From the NCBI GenBank assembly GCA_025331125.1, contig JAOALB010000091.1, positions 167,635 through 231,634 of the forward strand: a DNA stretch of 64,000 nucleotides, read 5' to 3'. Positions within the stretch are counted from its first letter, which is position 1, and each line of letters starts with the position of its first letter. Origin of the DNA: Mycogone perniciosa (lineage: Eukaryota > Ascomycota > Sordariomycetes > Hypocreales > Hypocreaceae). A program made the translations under genes and the position numbers. Below the pieces are notes generated by a model. That model was not told the DNA's origin and did not search any database. It saw only the letters and a list, made by a program, of their open reading frames with translations. Shown here piece after piece: positions 35,585 through 49,200 of the stretch.

Positions 35585-38500
35585 GTACCCCCCCCTTTTA
35601 AACTCTATTTGTCTTTAAATGGCTATTCTAAGATTATATATATTCTAATCCTCCTATTATATTAATTCCGTTGTAAACAGCTACTGCGTCGCGGGTCTAG
35701 CTGGTTAATTATCTTTCTCTTCTTAACCTAGGCAGGCGGGCCAGGCTTATCGGGGTTTTTTATATAATATTCTAAAAGGGCAGCGTTTTATCCTTTAAGG
35801 TCTTTTATGGGTTACTAGCTTAGTGTATAGTGTTTTTAGGCTATATAATAGTGTAGGCTATCTTTATTATAGCAGTTAAGGATATTATTAAATTCCTATT
35901 TTTCTATTACTTTATTTATCTTGTTATCTCTTTTAAAGATTTATCCCTATATATTTTTATTCTTTTACTTATTAATAGCGTTTTATTTTAGCAGATATAT
36001 TTATTAGCCTGCTTTATTAACTGCTAGTAGTTTAAAGAGAGAGTTATAGAATATAGGGAAAATGCAAATACAGTTAAAGAGTTTAAGTTAATAGGCTTAA
36101 AGGTATATATTAAAGATTTTATATAGGCTTACCTATTTATTATCTCCTTTTTTTATTAAGCAGTTTATTTTAAAGTATTTAGTCTTTAACTATACCTTTT
36201 TATTAACTGCAAACTAATATAAGTCCTCTTTTAATATATTAACTGCAGCTTTATATTAGGCAATCGATTATACTGTAAGGGCTTTTAGTTAGTTTAAGAT
36301 TTATTAAAAACGCTCGGCTATAATATTTACTTTATAAAAACTCCTTTTTTAAGTAATAGATAGGTTTAACAGGCAGGGGTTTAAAGGCTTAACTTTTAAG
36401 TATAGGTAAAAACTATAATTTATAAAAAACAGTAAAGTTTCTATTATTTTAAATACTTAATTATTCTAGGCAAACTCTATAAATAGTAATCAGTTTATTT
36501 AATTATTTTAGTAAAAACTTATAAACTGCCTAAAATACTACTTTACCTTTATATGTAATTATTTAATTTGGCTGTTAATCTTTAGATAATAGGCTAAAGA
36601 ATATTTAAAGTAGATTTTAAGTTATTAAGATAGCTGCTTTTAGAATTTAAATATAAACTAGGTACCCTGGTTTAATATAATTATTTCTGGGGCTTTATAT
36701 AAAGTATAAACGCATAAAATAAAGGTATTGGGAAGTTCTTTGGCATTAAGTGTATAGGTAGCAATAAAATAGTATATCTTTATTAAGCAGTATACTACTA
36801 TAAAGATATTTTTATAGATTAAGCTTTACTGGTTACAATTAGGCAGTAATATAATATAATCTATTAAAATATTACTTTAGGCCTAGAATAGTACTAGTAA
36901 TAGTTTTAGGAATCTTAAAGGAGCAGATTTACTTAACTTTATTTAAAAGTATAGGTTATAACCTTTAACAAAAGTATTAATATTAACTGATATTCGCGGC
37001 CATTAATATATACAGTTAAAGAGGTTTAGTGTTTTTATTTACTTTAAGTATCTTTTTAGCTTAAAAGAGTATATTTAATATATAACTTATATTTTTACTT
37101 TATCTGTCAGTAAAAGGAAAAGTTATTCCTAGTAATATATTTAATTACTGCAGATTTAAAAGTCTTATATAGCTGCCTTTAAATTACTTTAAATACTTTT
37201 AAGCTATTATTAAACGGCTAGGTCTTAAAGCGCCTGCATTATAATACTCACTATATTTAATATTTTATAGGCTTTATCGATTATTCTATTAATCGATATC
37301 TTTAAGTCTAGAATTAAAGTATTAATTATTATAGCGAGGAGGTTTTTATTATTTATACTTCCTGTAATATTAATATAAATATAAAGGTTAAAGCGGCTTT
37401 TTAAAAGTAAAGTTTTTTTTCTTTTTTTTAATTAGCTATTATCCTAGTCTAACTTTACTAAAGTATCTTAAAATCTTTTACTTAATGCATTAAACTTTAC
37501 TGCTTTTAACCTAAACTAATAAATAATTTAAAAATTATATTAAAATAGGAATTTAAACTAGCAGATTTATCTTTAATTTAACGCTTTAATAGTTATAAAG
37601 TATTCTAGGTTTTTATAGTCTATAATAATCTTAAATTTATTTTCTATACCTTAAAGTTTAAAGCGCTATTTTTCTAATAATTTAATAATAGCTAGCAGTT
37701 TTTTATTATAAATCTTATAATTGCATTTAGCAGGTAAATACTTTAATAAAAAATATACTATTAATTATAAAATATTATTTTTATTATATTAAAAGAGAAT
37801 ACTACTAGATATTTAGTTTAAGGTATTTATTTTTAGGACTGTCTTTTTATTATAATTAAAGAAGGCGAGGATTAAGGCAGTTACAAACTAGGTTTTAAGG
37901 CAGTTAAATGCAGCGGTATAGAGTTCTGTTTAATTTTATAGTATATCTTTTTTTAAAAGGCTATTTAAAGGTTTACAGATATTGGAGAAGTCTTTAATAA
38001 ACTGTTAATAGAAATTCGCAAAGCCTAAGAAACATTAAAGTTCGCGGAGGTTTAAAGGTCTTTTCCAACTTATAATCGCAGCTATTTTCTTAAAGTTTAT
38101 TTTAATACTATTATTTATAATAATTAAGCTAAAGTATTTTATTTTTATTGTCTTAAATTTGCATTTTTTAATATTAACTTAAAGACCTATATTAATTAAT
38201 CTATTTATAACTTCTTATATATATTATTAATATTCCTTTTATATAGCTAAATAGACTAAAGTATTATTAAAATAGGCTATATAAATTTTATTAAGTAAAT
38301 TATATAGGGTATAGTTAATATAGTGTTAAAAAAAGGCTAGGGCGTTATAAAGGCTAAAAGGTATAATAAAGGTTTTAAATAGCCTAAACCGGGTTATAAA
38401 AACTGTCTTTTATTTATACCCCTTTACGATTTTAAGTTTATTAAAGGCAGCTATTATATTTAGTTTAATATAAAATCTAGTATTATATAAAGTATTTAAT

Positions 38501-41500
38501 ATTTCCTAGATTAGCAGTAATAAGTAGCGATTTCTTATAGTAATATTATTAAAGCTTTAATAGTCTTAATAAATATAGATGCCTCTTTTAGGTTTTACAG
38601 TAAAGAGTAGGGGGGCAGTATATTTTACTTTAAATTCTTTAATAAATCCTTTAGCTAAATTCTTATTTAACTATTTTCTTATAACTTAAAGTTTACTTAA
38701 TAATATTAAGCGGTTTTTTTAATATAATAGTTCTTTCTTTAATAAAAGTTTAATTTTATAGTTTTATAATCTTTTAAAAGGAAACTTATTTACTCATTAT
38801 AAAAGAAAGCTAATAATTTTATTTTATAGTTAATTAAAAAGTTTCTTTTAAATATTACTTTCTATTAAGTCTAGCTTTACTTTTATAAACTTATTTATAT
38901 TAAACTTTAATATCCTTTAAAGGTACTCTCTGCTATAGTAGTGCGCAAAGAATTTATAAAAAGCTTAAAGGAATAGTGCTTATACCGCTGCAAAGCTACC
39001 CTATTTTTATAATACATTTATAAAGGTATTTTTATTAAGCTCTAATAGTTAATATACTTTATATTCCTGCTTTTATATATTTTCTACTAGGTCTGCCTAG
39101 GTTAATCTTATATATTAGGCAGATAAGTCTTTATAGAACTGGATAAATAATATTGCAGTGGATATTTAGATATTTATTAGGTTAAATCGCTTATATAGCG
39201 CTACCGCTATAGGCTTATTAAGTATTAATACACTTAGGTTAAGGAGTTATACTAGGTTACGTTAATATAAATATTAATAGCTACTGGCTATAGGCGTTGT
39301 TAAAACTAGTGTTAAGGGCTTATTTAGTATTATCTATACTTTAGTCTTTAATCTTTTACAGTTATTAGGTTAATAAATGCAATAGTGATTTTGCTTTAGT
39401 ATTAGTGTAAAGTTAATATATAGGTCCCTTTCTCTTTATTAGGGCGTTATCTCTTTTAATATACTTTTAATATAGGCTTAAAACCTAACTTTCTTCTTAA
39501 CCTTCTTTTTTATCCTTTTTAATATATTATTTTATTTCTTACTAGTAATATAAAGTATTAACTTTAAGGTTTTATTTAAGATATTAATATTATATAGAAT
39601 AATTATTGAATTAAGGATTATTGGTGCAGTATAGGTTTAAAGGTAATAATTTATTAAACAGTATTATAAGTTAAAGGTAACTATTAATATAGGCTAATCG
39701 ATATTAGGATTATATTACTATAGCTATAGTATTTTAAAGATAAAAGGGTTTTAATCTAAAAGATTAATAATAATAAAAATATATAACTTTCTATATTCCT
39801 TTATTCCTATATTTAAGATTATATAGTTAGTAAACTATACTGCTGCTTTACTATTAACTAAAATAAAGCTTTTTAGTTTAAACAATTATATTATTAGGAT
39901 TTAGGACTTTTGAAGAAAATGCTGGTCTGTAAAGCCTTATACTAAATAGCTACTATTAATAAAGGTTAATACAGTTACTAATAAATATATAAAGAATAAT
40001 ATAGTATAAATAAATAGTAATTTACTATTTATAGCATTTAAAATTAACAGTTTATTATTAATAATAGTTTATTGTATTTATAGAGGCATTAGATTTATAG
40101 GCTATTTTAATATTCTATTATACTTTTTAATGCAATATTATTAAAAAGCTACTCTTTTCCTTGCATTCCTATATTAAAAGTTATATTTTTATAGGCGAGT
40201 ATATTGCTAAAGGTAACTAATCCTTTAATAAGACTGGTTTTATTAATGTAATATAGGAATAGGCTTTTATAATATAATAGGTTATTTCTTTAAGCTAAAA
40301 AGTATTAGTATTATAGGAATTAAAGAGTAGGAACTTATAATGCCGGTATACCTTTTCCCTAGCTTAGGATATATACCCTGCTTTAAGGCGCTATAGTGCT
40401 ATTGCCTTAATATATTCTATATCCTAGGAAACTGCTACTATATCCCTATAGGGTTTAAGGTTTTATAATATTAGCTTTCTGCTTTTTTATATAGTTGCTA
40501 ACTGTATATTAGCTGCTATAGTAATAGTATAGGTTATAAAGTTACTAGTAATTTTTGCGTTGTAAGGCAAGGGATATAGTATTTAACTGTATAGGATTGC
40601 CTATATCTTTTTGCTTTAAAGGGTTTAGCTTATTTTAAAGTAAAGCTTATTAAAGAGTATAGTTACTGTTTAGCTTTTTAAATTTATAGTCGCCTTTAAA
40701 TTTAATGTAATAGGCCTGCTCTTTAAGGTTATTATAAACTTTTTAACTAAAAGTTCTTTAAGTAGATTAGTTATTTTTACTTATAGGTTTATTGCTTTTA
40801 TTAATAAAGGCAGCGGCTATCTTTTTAAATACTTTAAGGTGAAGGGCGTTAACCTTTTAAGTATTGGTTTTACTGGCTTAGGCTGCTAGTTTATAGAATT
40901 TAGTAATAAAGTTTTAAAATGGTTTATTTACTATATAGTAGGTATTAAACTTTTAAGCAGTAAATTATAAAAGGTTAAAAGTTTTATACTATAAGTTTAA
41001 GAATTTAATAAAAGTCTTACTACTTTCCTATTCCTATATTATATAGTTATCCTTTTTTATTATAATATAGTTAAATACCTTTTATATTAAGTTATAAGCA
41101 TTACTATTTAATTAGCTGCCTATATAAAGGATATATTTATAAAGGGTATTAAAGTATTTAATATTAATTATAACGTTATGCAGTATAATAAAACGCTAGT
41201 TTATATACTTTTATTAATAGGTTTTTATATCTTTATCTTTAGTGTTAAATTTATCTTTAAAGTTATTAGTTTAATGCTTAAGGATATTATTACTTTTAGC
41301 TTTAATAAACTTATTAATTATATTGCTTTTGCTTTAAATTTTATATTAGGCGAGCTTTAGGTTTTTAATAATAGTAATATTCTTAGCCTTTTTCTATTTT
41401 AAGGCTATATTAAAGTTATACTTTTAGTTCTGGAAATAGTTAAAGATAATATTAAAGAACTGCTTAAGTTCTAGTGCTTAAAGCTATAAGGTTAAGTTAT

Positions 41501-41863
41501 AGTTATTATTATAAGCTTTTAAGATAGTATAGATATAAGGCTGGTTGTAGAAATAATTAGTAAGCCTTGCTTTTTAATTAAAGTCCCCCTTTACGCCTTT
41601 TATTTTTACTTTAATATTCTCAGGTTAAATGCAGGCTAAAGAATTAGGTATAAGCTAAAAAGCTAAGCTAGGGTATATTCTTTACTATAGGGATATAGGC
41701 TTTTAGGCTTAGGGTCTCGCTATAGTTAAGGATTAGTGAATTTCCTGTAAGATATAGGGCTTTTTATAGTATTGCAATTAGGCTATTGGCGACTTCGTTA
41801 ATTCTTTTTAAGTAGGGTTAAAGGCTAAGGGTAACGGCGCAGTTATTATAAGAAGGCATAAGC

Positions 41864-42025
41864 TATTACAGTATATAGAATAGCGGGTTAAGGTAATATC
41901 TTTATTATGCTTTAAATAAAGCAAAAAGCTATAAAAATGTGGTTTAGAGGTATAGAACCAAGCCATTATATAAGGATGCATATAATGCTGATAGGTTATT
42001 AAAGGGCAGGTTTAATGCTGTAATA
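41864..42025 (-). repeat. gypsy-Y 5' LTR, 162 bp
   Basis: Right LTR, starting TATTACAG and ending GCTGTAATA, followed by the TAGGT duplication and then by resumed copia-1 sequence. Confidence 0.85.
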
Positions 42026-42030
42026 TAGGT

Positions 42031-45000
42031 ATTATTTATATTAGCAGGGGCTTTATTACCTTTAAGGGAATAAATATAGCTACTTTTAATATCTTTTATA
42101 AAGATAATAACTATAAAAGAATAAAATTACTAAATACCCTTTATTGCCTATAGCTAGATATAAACCTTATAAGTAGTTTAAGGTATTATTAAATTAAAGG
42201 ATATATATAATATAATACTTTTTTTATAAAAACTATATAGTTAATAAGGCTGTTAAATCCCTTAAAATATAGTCTTTTCTTTATAATTAAAGGATATATT
42301 ATATTATATAATTATATAAATAGCTATAAACCTTATAGCTTTATTTAAATTTCAATTCCTGCTATTAATAAAGAAAAGGCTTAAGAATATATTGCTATTT
42401 TAAAAGTAATAGTTTTTAAAAAGAAATAAATAATTAGATTTAGTTTTAGGCTTATAAAAAAGAATAATTTTCAGGGAAAGGATTTCTTTAAACTCTTTAA
42501 AACTTTAAGTTAAGTAAAGGAAAAGGGGCTTTATATACCTTTATTGCTTAAAGGAATAAAGGGGAATAAGCTTATAAAGGATACTTTTATAAAAAAAAAA
42601 CTTTATATACTTAAAGAATCCTTTATTATTAAAGATTTAGAAGTTATTAAGCTATTTAAATTAAAGGGAGAGACTATTATTAGTTTTAACTATAAACCGT
42701 TAAAGCTAGCCTTTTTATAGTATAAAAGATTAAGTTATATTAGTTTAAGTCTATTAAAGAAGACTATTAAACTAACTATTAGAATATTTAACATTAATTT
42801 TATTAAAGAGATTAAATTCTATTATTTAATGTATAATAAAGGAAAAGCTATTAAAAGGCTTAATTTAAAGCTAATTTTTAATTTACTAGACTTTTAAAGT
42901 TATTTAAAAATTAATATTTTCTTTATAAGGCAAATGCTTTATAATAAAGCCCCTACTAATCTTTTAATTATTAATAGAAAATTGAAATATAGGTAGCTAT
43001 TCCTTTCAAAAGATTATAGTAAATTTACCTTTTTAGCTATTATATAAGGCTTTATAAATAACTTAAAAATGCAGTATAACTAGTATTTTAAAGAGTTCTA
43101 CTATAATAGCAGAAAGGGAATTAATTAAGAATTTTAATTTTAATTTCTCTTTTAAAAACTATATATTTTTATAGTAGCGTTTATAGTTATAAATAACATA
43201 ATTTAATAAAACATCTTATTAAAGTTTTATTAAATAAGCTATACGCTATTATTATAGCAATTAACCAGCTACTATACTTTTAAAATCTTATTATTATCAT
43301 AGTTTTTAAATTAATTAACTATATAGCTATTATTAATAAAGACTTTACCTTTTATTAAAAATGATATAAAAACTGAAACTTTAATAAAGATTATAAACCT
43401 AATCTATAAAAATATAAAATTATTAGCTTTTATTATAAAGTATTTATTTTATAAAAATAAAAGGCTAAATGCTATAAATTAGCCTTTAAAACTAAAAGTA
43501 AAAGACTATTAATAGTTTCAAATTATAATACCTATTTTATTTATATTTTAATTAAATATATAGTTATTAAAATATTAACTATAAAGCTATATAAAGATAA
43601 AATCCTTAAGCTTTAAATTTTAAAGCCTATTATAAGTTAAAATAATAAAGAATTAAAGGGAGAAATAGAGTTAAATTTTATAAATTAAATAGTTCCTAGC
43701 TTTTAAAATATTAATCCTTTACTCTTTAACTTTATTTTAAAGGGAGTACCTATTACTATTCCTTTTATTTTTATATTAATTATATAAAACTCTGCAGTTA
43801 TAAAGGATCCTATTAATATAAATATATTTTATTTTCGTTACAATAATGTTAAAAAGCTAGCCTTTTTAACTGCTGCAGTATAAAACCTATAAATATTTAA
43901 ATAAACACTTTATAATTTTAATAAAATTAAATGGCTAAAAGCGATTTATAGTAAATTTAATTAGCTAGTTAAATAATATACCTTTACCTTTATTATATCT
44001 AATAGCATTCTTAAAGGCAGGAATCCTATTATTAGTTAATTAGTTTTAAAGATTAAAAAAAGTTAAAATAATATAGTAAAATTTAAAGCTGGATTAATTA
44101 CTAGGGGTTTTTAATAACTAAAAGGAATAAACTTTAACTAAATATTTACTTCAATAGCTATTCCTTTTACATAATAGCTCCTATTAGCTTTAATTGTTAT
44201 TTATAACTAGGAAATTGAATAAATTAAGATTATTAATATACTTTTTAATAGGATATTTAAATAAACTATTTTCTTTAACTTCTTTAAAGGATTTTAAAAC
44301 TATATTAATTAAACTTCTTTTAAAATTAAATCTATTTTTAAAAGATTAATTTATAACTTTCATATAAATTAAGTTATTTAATTATAGAAAGCTCTTTATA
44401 GTTTAAAACAGTTTTTTAAAAAATAATAGTAGGCTTTATAAGCTTTAAGAAATAAACTAGGATATAAGCCTTTAATCTTTAACTCTACTATCTTTTATAA
44501 TTTAAATAATAGTATTTTTATCATTATTTATATTAATAACTGCCTTTTTATTAAATTAAATAAAAAGGTTATAGTTTAATTAAAGTTAGCTTTTAATAAA
44601 ATTTATATTATAGAAAATAAAGGCTTTACTTTCTTTTTTTTAAAGGTTTAAATTATTAAACATAAAAACAAATCCTTTTTTAACTTTTTTAGAAATAGTA
44701 TATTATTTAACTTATAAAGTTTCTTAACCTTTAAACCTTTAAGCTTATTTAATTACCCCTGTAGCCTTCTTTTTTAGCTAATAAAACTATAGTTAAATTA
44801 AATAAAGTTAATATTAAACCTTTTTAAGTTATTATTAATATTATTATTTATTTAATAACTTATATTTAAATAAGTATTAGCTTTTTAATTTTATAGTTAA
44901 CTAAATGATTTTAAAGCCTTTATAAAAAGTATTTAAATATAGTCTATAATTTATTATAGTACTTAAATAATACTTAAAGTCTAGCTATATAATATACTAG

Positions 45001-45673
45001 AAAGTCTAATTTTATATTTATTAATTATTGCAATAGTAATTTTACTAAAAATAAAGAATCAAGTAAATTCATTTATAGTATATTATTATAGTTACTAATA
45101 AGCTAATTAACTAGAAATTGAAAAAGGGCTTAATTATTTATCTTTTTATACTAAAAGTAGAGTTTATAGGTTTTATAAAAGCTATTAAAGAGATTTAGTA
45201 GCTTATTAGCCTATATAAAGAGGTAGATTAACTAGTTATACAGCCAATCTCTTTACTTAATAATAATAAAAGTGCTATTTCTACTTTAAATAACCTTACC
45301 CTTTATAATAATATAAAATATACTTTATTATAGTTTAATTATATAAGGGAACTAGTTAAAAATAGTGTTATTACAGTTAATTATTTAGAAACTAATAAAA
45401 TAGTTATTAACAGGTTTATTAAGCCTCTTTTAAGTTAAAAGCTAAAGAATTTTATAAGTCTCTTTAATCTTTAACTTTTACTTCAAGTTTATATTTAAGG
45501 TTTTTACCTTTTTCTTTTATAAGTTACTAGCTATTTTTAATTATTAGCTACCCTAGTTATTCCTATGATTTTTAGCTATATTTTTAACTATCCAGTTTAT
45601 TATTATATTTTAATTACTTTCCTATATCTAGATCCTATATTTAGTTTAAAGTTATATAGAATACTGTTTATTT
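42031..45673 (+). pseudogene. copia-1 pol remnant (protease, integrase, reverse transcriptase)
   Basis: Plus-strand traces in order. Near 42,130-42,185, LLNTLYCL-stop-LDINLISSLRYY matches the copia protease-integrase border (LxNVLYxPxLDxNLISxxxL). Near 44,450-44,560, YKPLIFNSTIF and IIIYINNCLFI match the reverse-transcriptase block ending in YVDDxLI. The catalytic YVDD has become YINN (TATATTAATAAC), explained wholly by three G-to-A changes. The segment is followed by the purine tract and 3' LTR. No functional product is possible. Confidence 0.75.
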
Positions 45674-45682
45674 AAGAGGGAG

Positions 45683-46263
45683 TATTAAACAGGAGAGCTA
45701 AAAAGTAAGGATTTCTGTATAATTAGGTAACCTTTTTATTTTGGCTAGACCTGGAATTAGGCCCGACGCTAGGACTAAGTTCTAGAGGAATTTCGGTGTA
45801 AATTAAGAAATTTCTGTTATCTTTAACAATAAAAATTAAGCTAGGACTAGCTATTTAGCCTACCTTAGATTTAATATAATAGGTATAATAGCTATTGTGA
45901 AAAGTGTAATTAAAATGGTTTCCTGTTTATATAGCTGTAAGTTAATATAGCCGATTTCTTATATAAATAGATTTTACAGAAAATAGGAATAAGGCTATAA
46001 ACCTAATTCTGTCGCTATATTCCTATTATCTAGTCAAAGGACTATTATAAAAGACAAAGCTAGTGTTTATACAATCACTTTTACATTAGCTATATATATA
46101 CTAGATATTCTATAGATTTCTAGCTATTAGTTTAGTTATAATTTAATTGTTTATTTATTATTAACTTAATTAGACTTTTAGTTGTTTTATTATTGCTGTA
46201 TTATATATAGCTTCCTAGAAGCTATATATAAATAAGGTTTAGTATAAGCTTATTATTTTAACA
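45683..46263 (+). repeat. copia-1 3' LTR, 581 bp
   Basis: Starts TATTAAACAGGAGAGC (TG mutated to TA) and ends TTTTAACA. Preceded by purine tract AAGAGGGAG and followed by ATATT, the partner of ACATT at 19,605-19,609. Confidence 0.88.
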
Positions 46264-46268
46264 ATATT

Positions 46269-49200
46269 AATATAATGTTAGGAGTTAAATAAAAAGTGTT
46301 ATTTTTAATAATTTAAATTATAAATAATAATTTAATTATATATTAAAAAGAATATTATTTTTAAGTATATTACAAATTTATAAAGTATTTATAACTAGTT
46401 TTGAAACATTTTTAAAGGCGTTTATAAAGTTTAAAAACTTAAATTAAAATTACTTTTCAATTAAATTAATAATAATATTATAAATTAACAATAAGACTTA
46501 TTAAAATAATAAATATTAATAAATAAACTTTACTTTGTAATATAAATTAATTTAAAGATTATATTAATAATTAATAATTTAAAGTAAACTATATAAATTA
46601 TAATTATAATAAGAAATATATATAAAAGCTTTTCAATATAAAATAAAATAACTTTACGTTATAAAATTGAATAACTTAAAAATAAAACACTATAATATAA
46701 AGATTAAAAAATAAATGTTTTTTTAAATTTTATAAAATTAAAATTAAAAAAGAAGTTTTATTATTAAAATTAAAAGGAAGTTATAAAAGTTAAAAGGTTA
46801 AATAAAGAGAATATTATATATTTTGAGAAAATAAAATTTATATTTATATTATAAATAAAAAATAATGAAACTAAAAAAATAATATTTAGTTTAAATTTAA
46901 ATATAAACCTTAATAGCTTAGAAATTAAAAGAATATATATTTAAACACACCTTCCAATATAAAGTGTTTTTCAATATTATATTAATACTTTAAAAAAGGT
47001 TTTATTAATATATTAATTTTAATTAACATTAAAATAAATATTTAATTAAAAGGGCTCTTAACCTTATATTAAAAATCCTTTTCATAGAATTATTAACGTT
47101 TATTATTATTATTTCTCTTTAAGAAATAAGACTCTTCATTTAAAAACTATGAGGGATTTAATATAAGAAATACTTTAATTTCTATAATTTATAAAGATAT
47201 ATTAAAATTATATATTATAAAGAATGTAATAAATTTACCTTTTAATATATTAATAAAGATAAAAACTATAATAGTTTTATTTAATATATTAATTAGTTTC
47301 AGTGTTATTAATTAAATTCTTTCAATTATTATATATATTAGTATATTAAAAGTAATATATAATAAATATTGTTGAAAGTAATATAAAAGAATATATTCTT
47401 AAAGTAATATAAAAATATATATTATTAAAAAGTAATTTAAAACTATTAAAAGATTGAAAATTTAAAAAGTTTAAAAAAAAAACTTTATTCTTTTTACTTT
47501 TAAACTTAAATTTAATATTTGTAAAAAAAGGATTTAATTTACTTTAATTAAATCTTTTATTACTTTTAAAATTTAAACTTAAAATTGTTTTTTTCAATAA
47601 AACCATACCTTTTACTTTTATAATAAAGCCTTTTCAAAATAAACTTAATTTAATAAATACTTTTTATAGTTTATTAAAAACAGGTTTATTAATTTATTTT
47701 TTAATAAGGGTTATTAATTTCTATAACTTTATATATACTACTTAAAAAGAATCCTTTAAAGGCCATAAACTTTATAAACCTAAATTTAAAGATAATAAAT
47801 TCTATTAAAACCATAAAGAAAACCTTAATTTCATGGTTCTTTAAATTAATATAAAAGAAATAAGAATATTATGATATAACCCTTTTATTAATTTACAAAC
47901 GTAACTTTAATATTATATTTATTTAAAAGCTATAAATATATTAAAATATTATATTTTCTAAAAAATAAATAAAACCTTACCTTAAGTTTTAAATACTGTA
48001 TTTATCAAATAGCTTTATAGCTTTTATATTAATTATAGAGGATATTCTTTATTAGTCTTAATATATATTGAAAAGTATACTATTTCTTTTTTAATAAACT
48101 ATAAGCTTTCAAGATTAAATAATAATTATATTTTTAATAAACTTTACTTTAAACTAAATTAAATACCTTTAAGTAAAAAGATATTAATAACTTTATATAG
48201 TTAAATATTATATTGTTTACTTTATAATATAAAGAATACTAATAGCGTTATAATTTATATTATTATTATAATAGTTTATATATCATCAATAATTATAAAA
48301 GAAAGTGACAGGTTTATATTATAAACCCTTAAGATTTATAAAGATATAGTAATAGCTCTATAAACTATATAATACATTTAAGGAACAATATTATAATACT
48401 TTAAAGTAAAGTATATATTTCAAAGTAATAAAGAAATATATTAATACTATATATTCCTATTCTTTAATTTCTATAATATTAATATTTCCTAACTTAAAGA
48501 AACCTATTATATTATAAAAACCTAATTTTATATTATACTAATAAAACTAACTTTATTGAAGGTTAATTACCTTAAACTATATATATATATTTATAGAAAT
48601 ATAATGTTTAATATTAATAGGCAAAGAAAATAGTAACTTTTTAATTATATTATATTTGGAAATAGAAAAGAATAGTTAATTAATAATATAATTTTCAATA
48701 TAGAAATAAAGATATATAAAAAGGTATATATATTTTGTATTATTCACTCTTTAAATTACAAGCCCTATCTTTTAAATACAATAGGTATAATAATATAACT
48801 TTAATATTAATTAAGTTATATTAATAATTACCTTTAACTTATAATACTATTTTATACCTTATTACTTTTAAACCTATATTATATTAATAATTCCTAATGT
48901 AATAACTATTTTGTATAACATTAATATTTTAAGTAAACCGTTAATGTTAATATTTTATATTATTAATAGAAAGTAAAATGATATATTAAAAGAAATCAAA
49001 AATTAAATTTAAAATTAAATTAAATTTAGACTTTATAATATAAATATATTAAAAGAAAGAATATTTTAATATAAAAGAAAACCTTTATATATTGATTTAA
49101 TATTGATATTAAAGTAAAATTATTATAATATTTATAATTTGAATAATAATAAAAGATAAAGCACTAAAATATAAATAATATTAAATAAACCAATAATATT

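Larger units (their letters stand above)
35423..42025 (-). mobile_element. Ty3/gypsy retrotransposon gypsy-Y, 6.6 kb, inserted in copia-1
   Basis: Perfect TAGGT duplications (35,418-35,422 and 42,026-42,030). LTRs of 162 bp: 35,423-35,584 and 41,864-42,025, with ends decayed from TGTTATAG...CTATAACA. A minus-strand purine tract AAAAGGGGGGGGTAC (35,599-35,585) abuts the left LTR, so it is in minus orientation. On the minus strand near 38,034-37,981, FLGFANFY-QFIKDFSN matches the gypsy reverse-transcriptase block FLGFANFYRRFI. Gag should be to the right (about 39,500-41,800) and integrase to the left. All frames are broken. Confidence 0.88.
19610..46263 (+). mobile_element. Ty1/copia retrotransposon copia-1, about 6.5 kb of its own sequence, split by two gypsy insertions
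   Basis: Bounded by two 581-bp LTRs (19,610-20,190 and 45,683-46,263) with target duplication ACATT/ATATT, differing by one C-to-T. A half-tRNA-iMet primer site (20,191-20,205) follows the left LTR and a purine tract AAGAGGGAG (45,674-45,682) precedes the right, so orientation is plus. After removing the nested gypsy-X and gypsy-Y insertions with their duplications, three internal pieces remain: 20,191-20,434, 33,945-35,422 and 42,031-45,682. Protease-region and reverse-transcriptase traces lie in the last piece. Every frame is broken by RIP-type changes, so the element is dead. Confidence 0.88.

Noticed and set aside
41178..41360. 60-codon plus-strand open frame in AT-rich DNA
   Set aside because: Lies antisense in gypsy-Y; composition is Ile/Phe/Leu-rich as expected from random AT-rich sequence.
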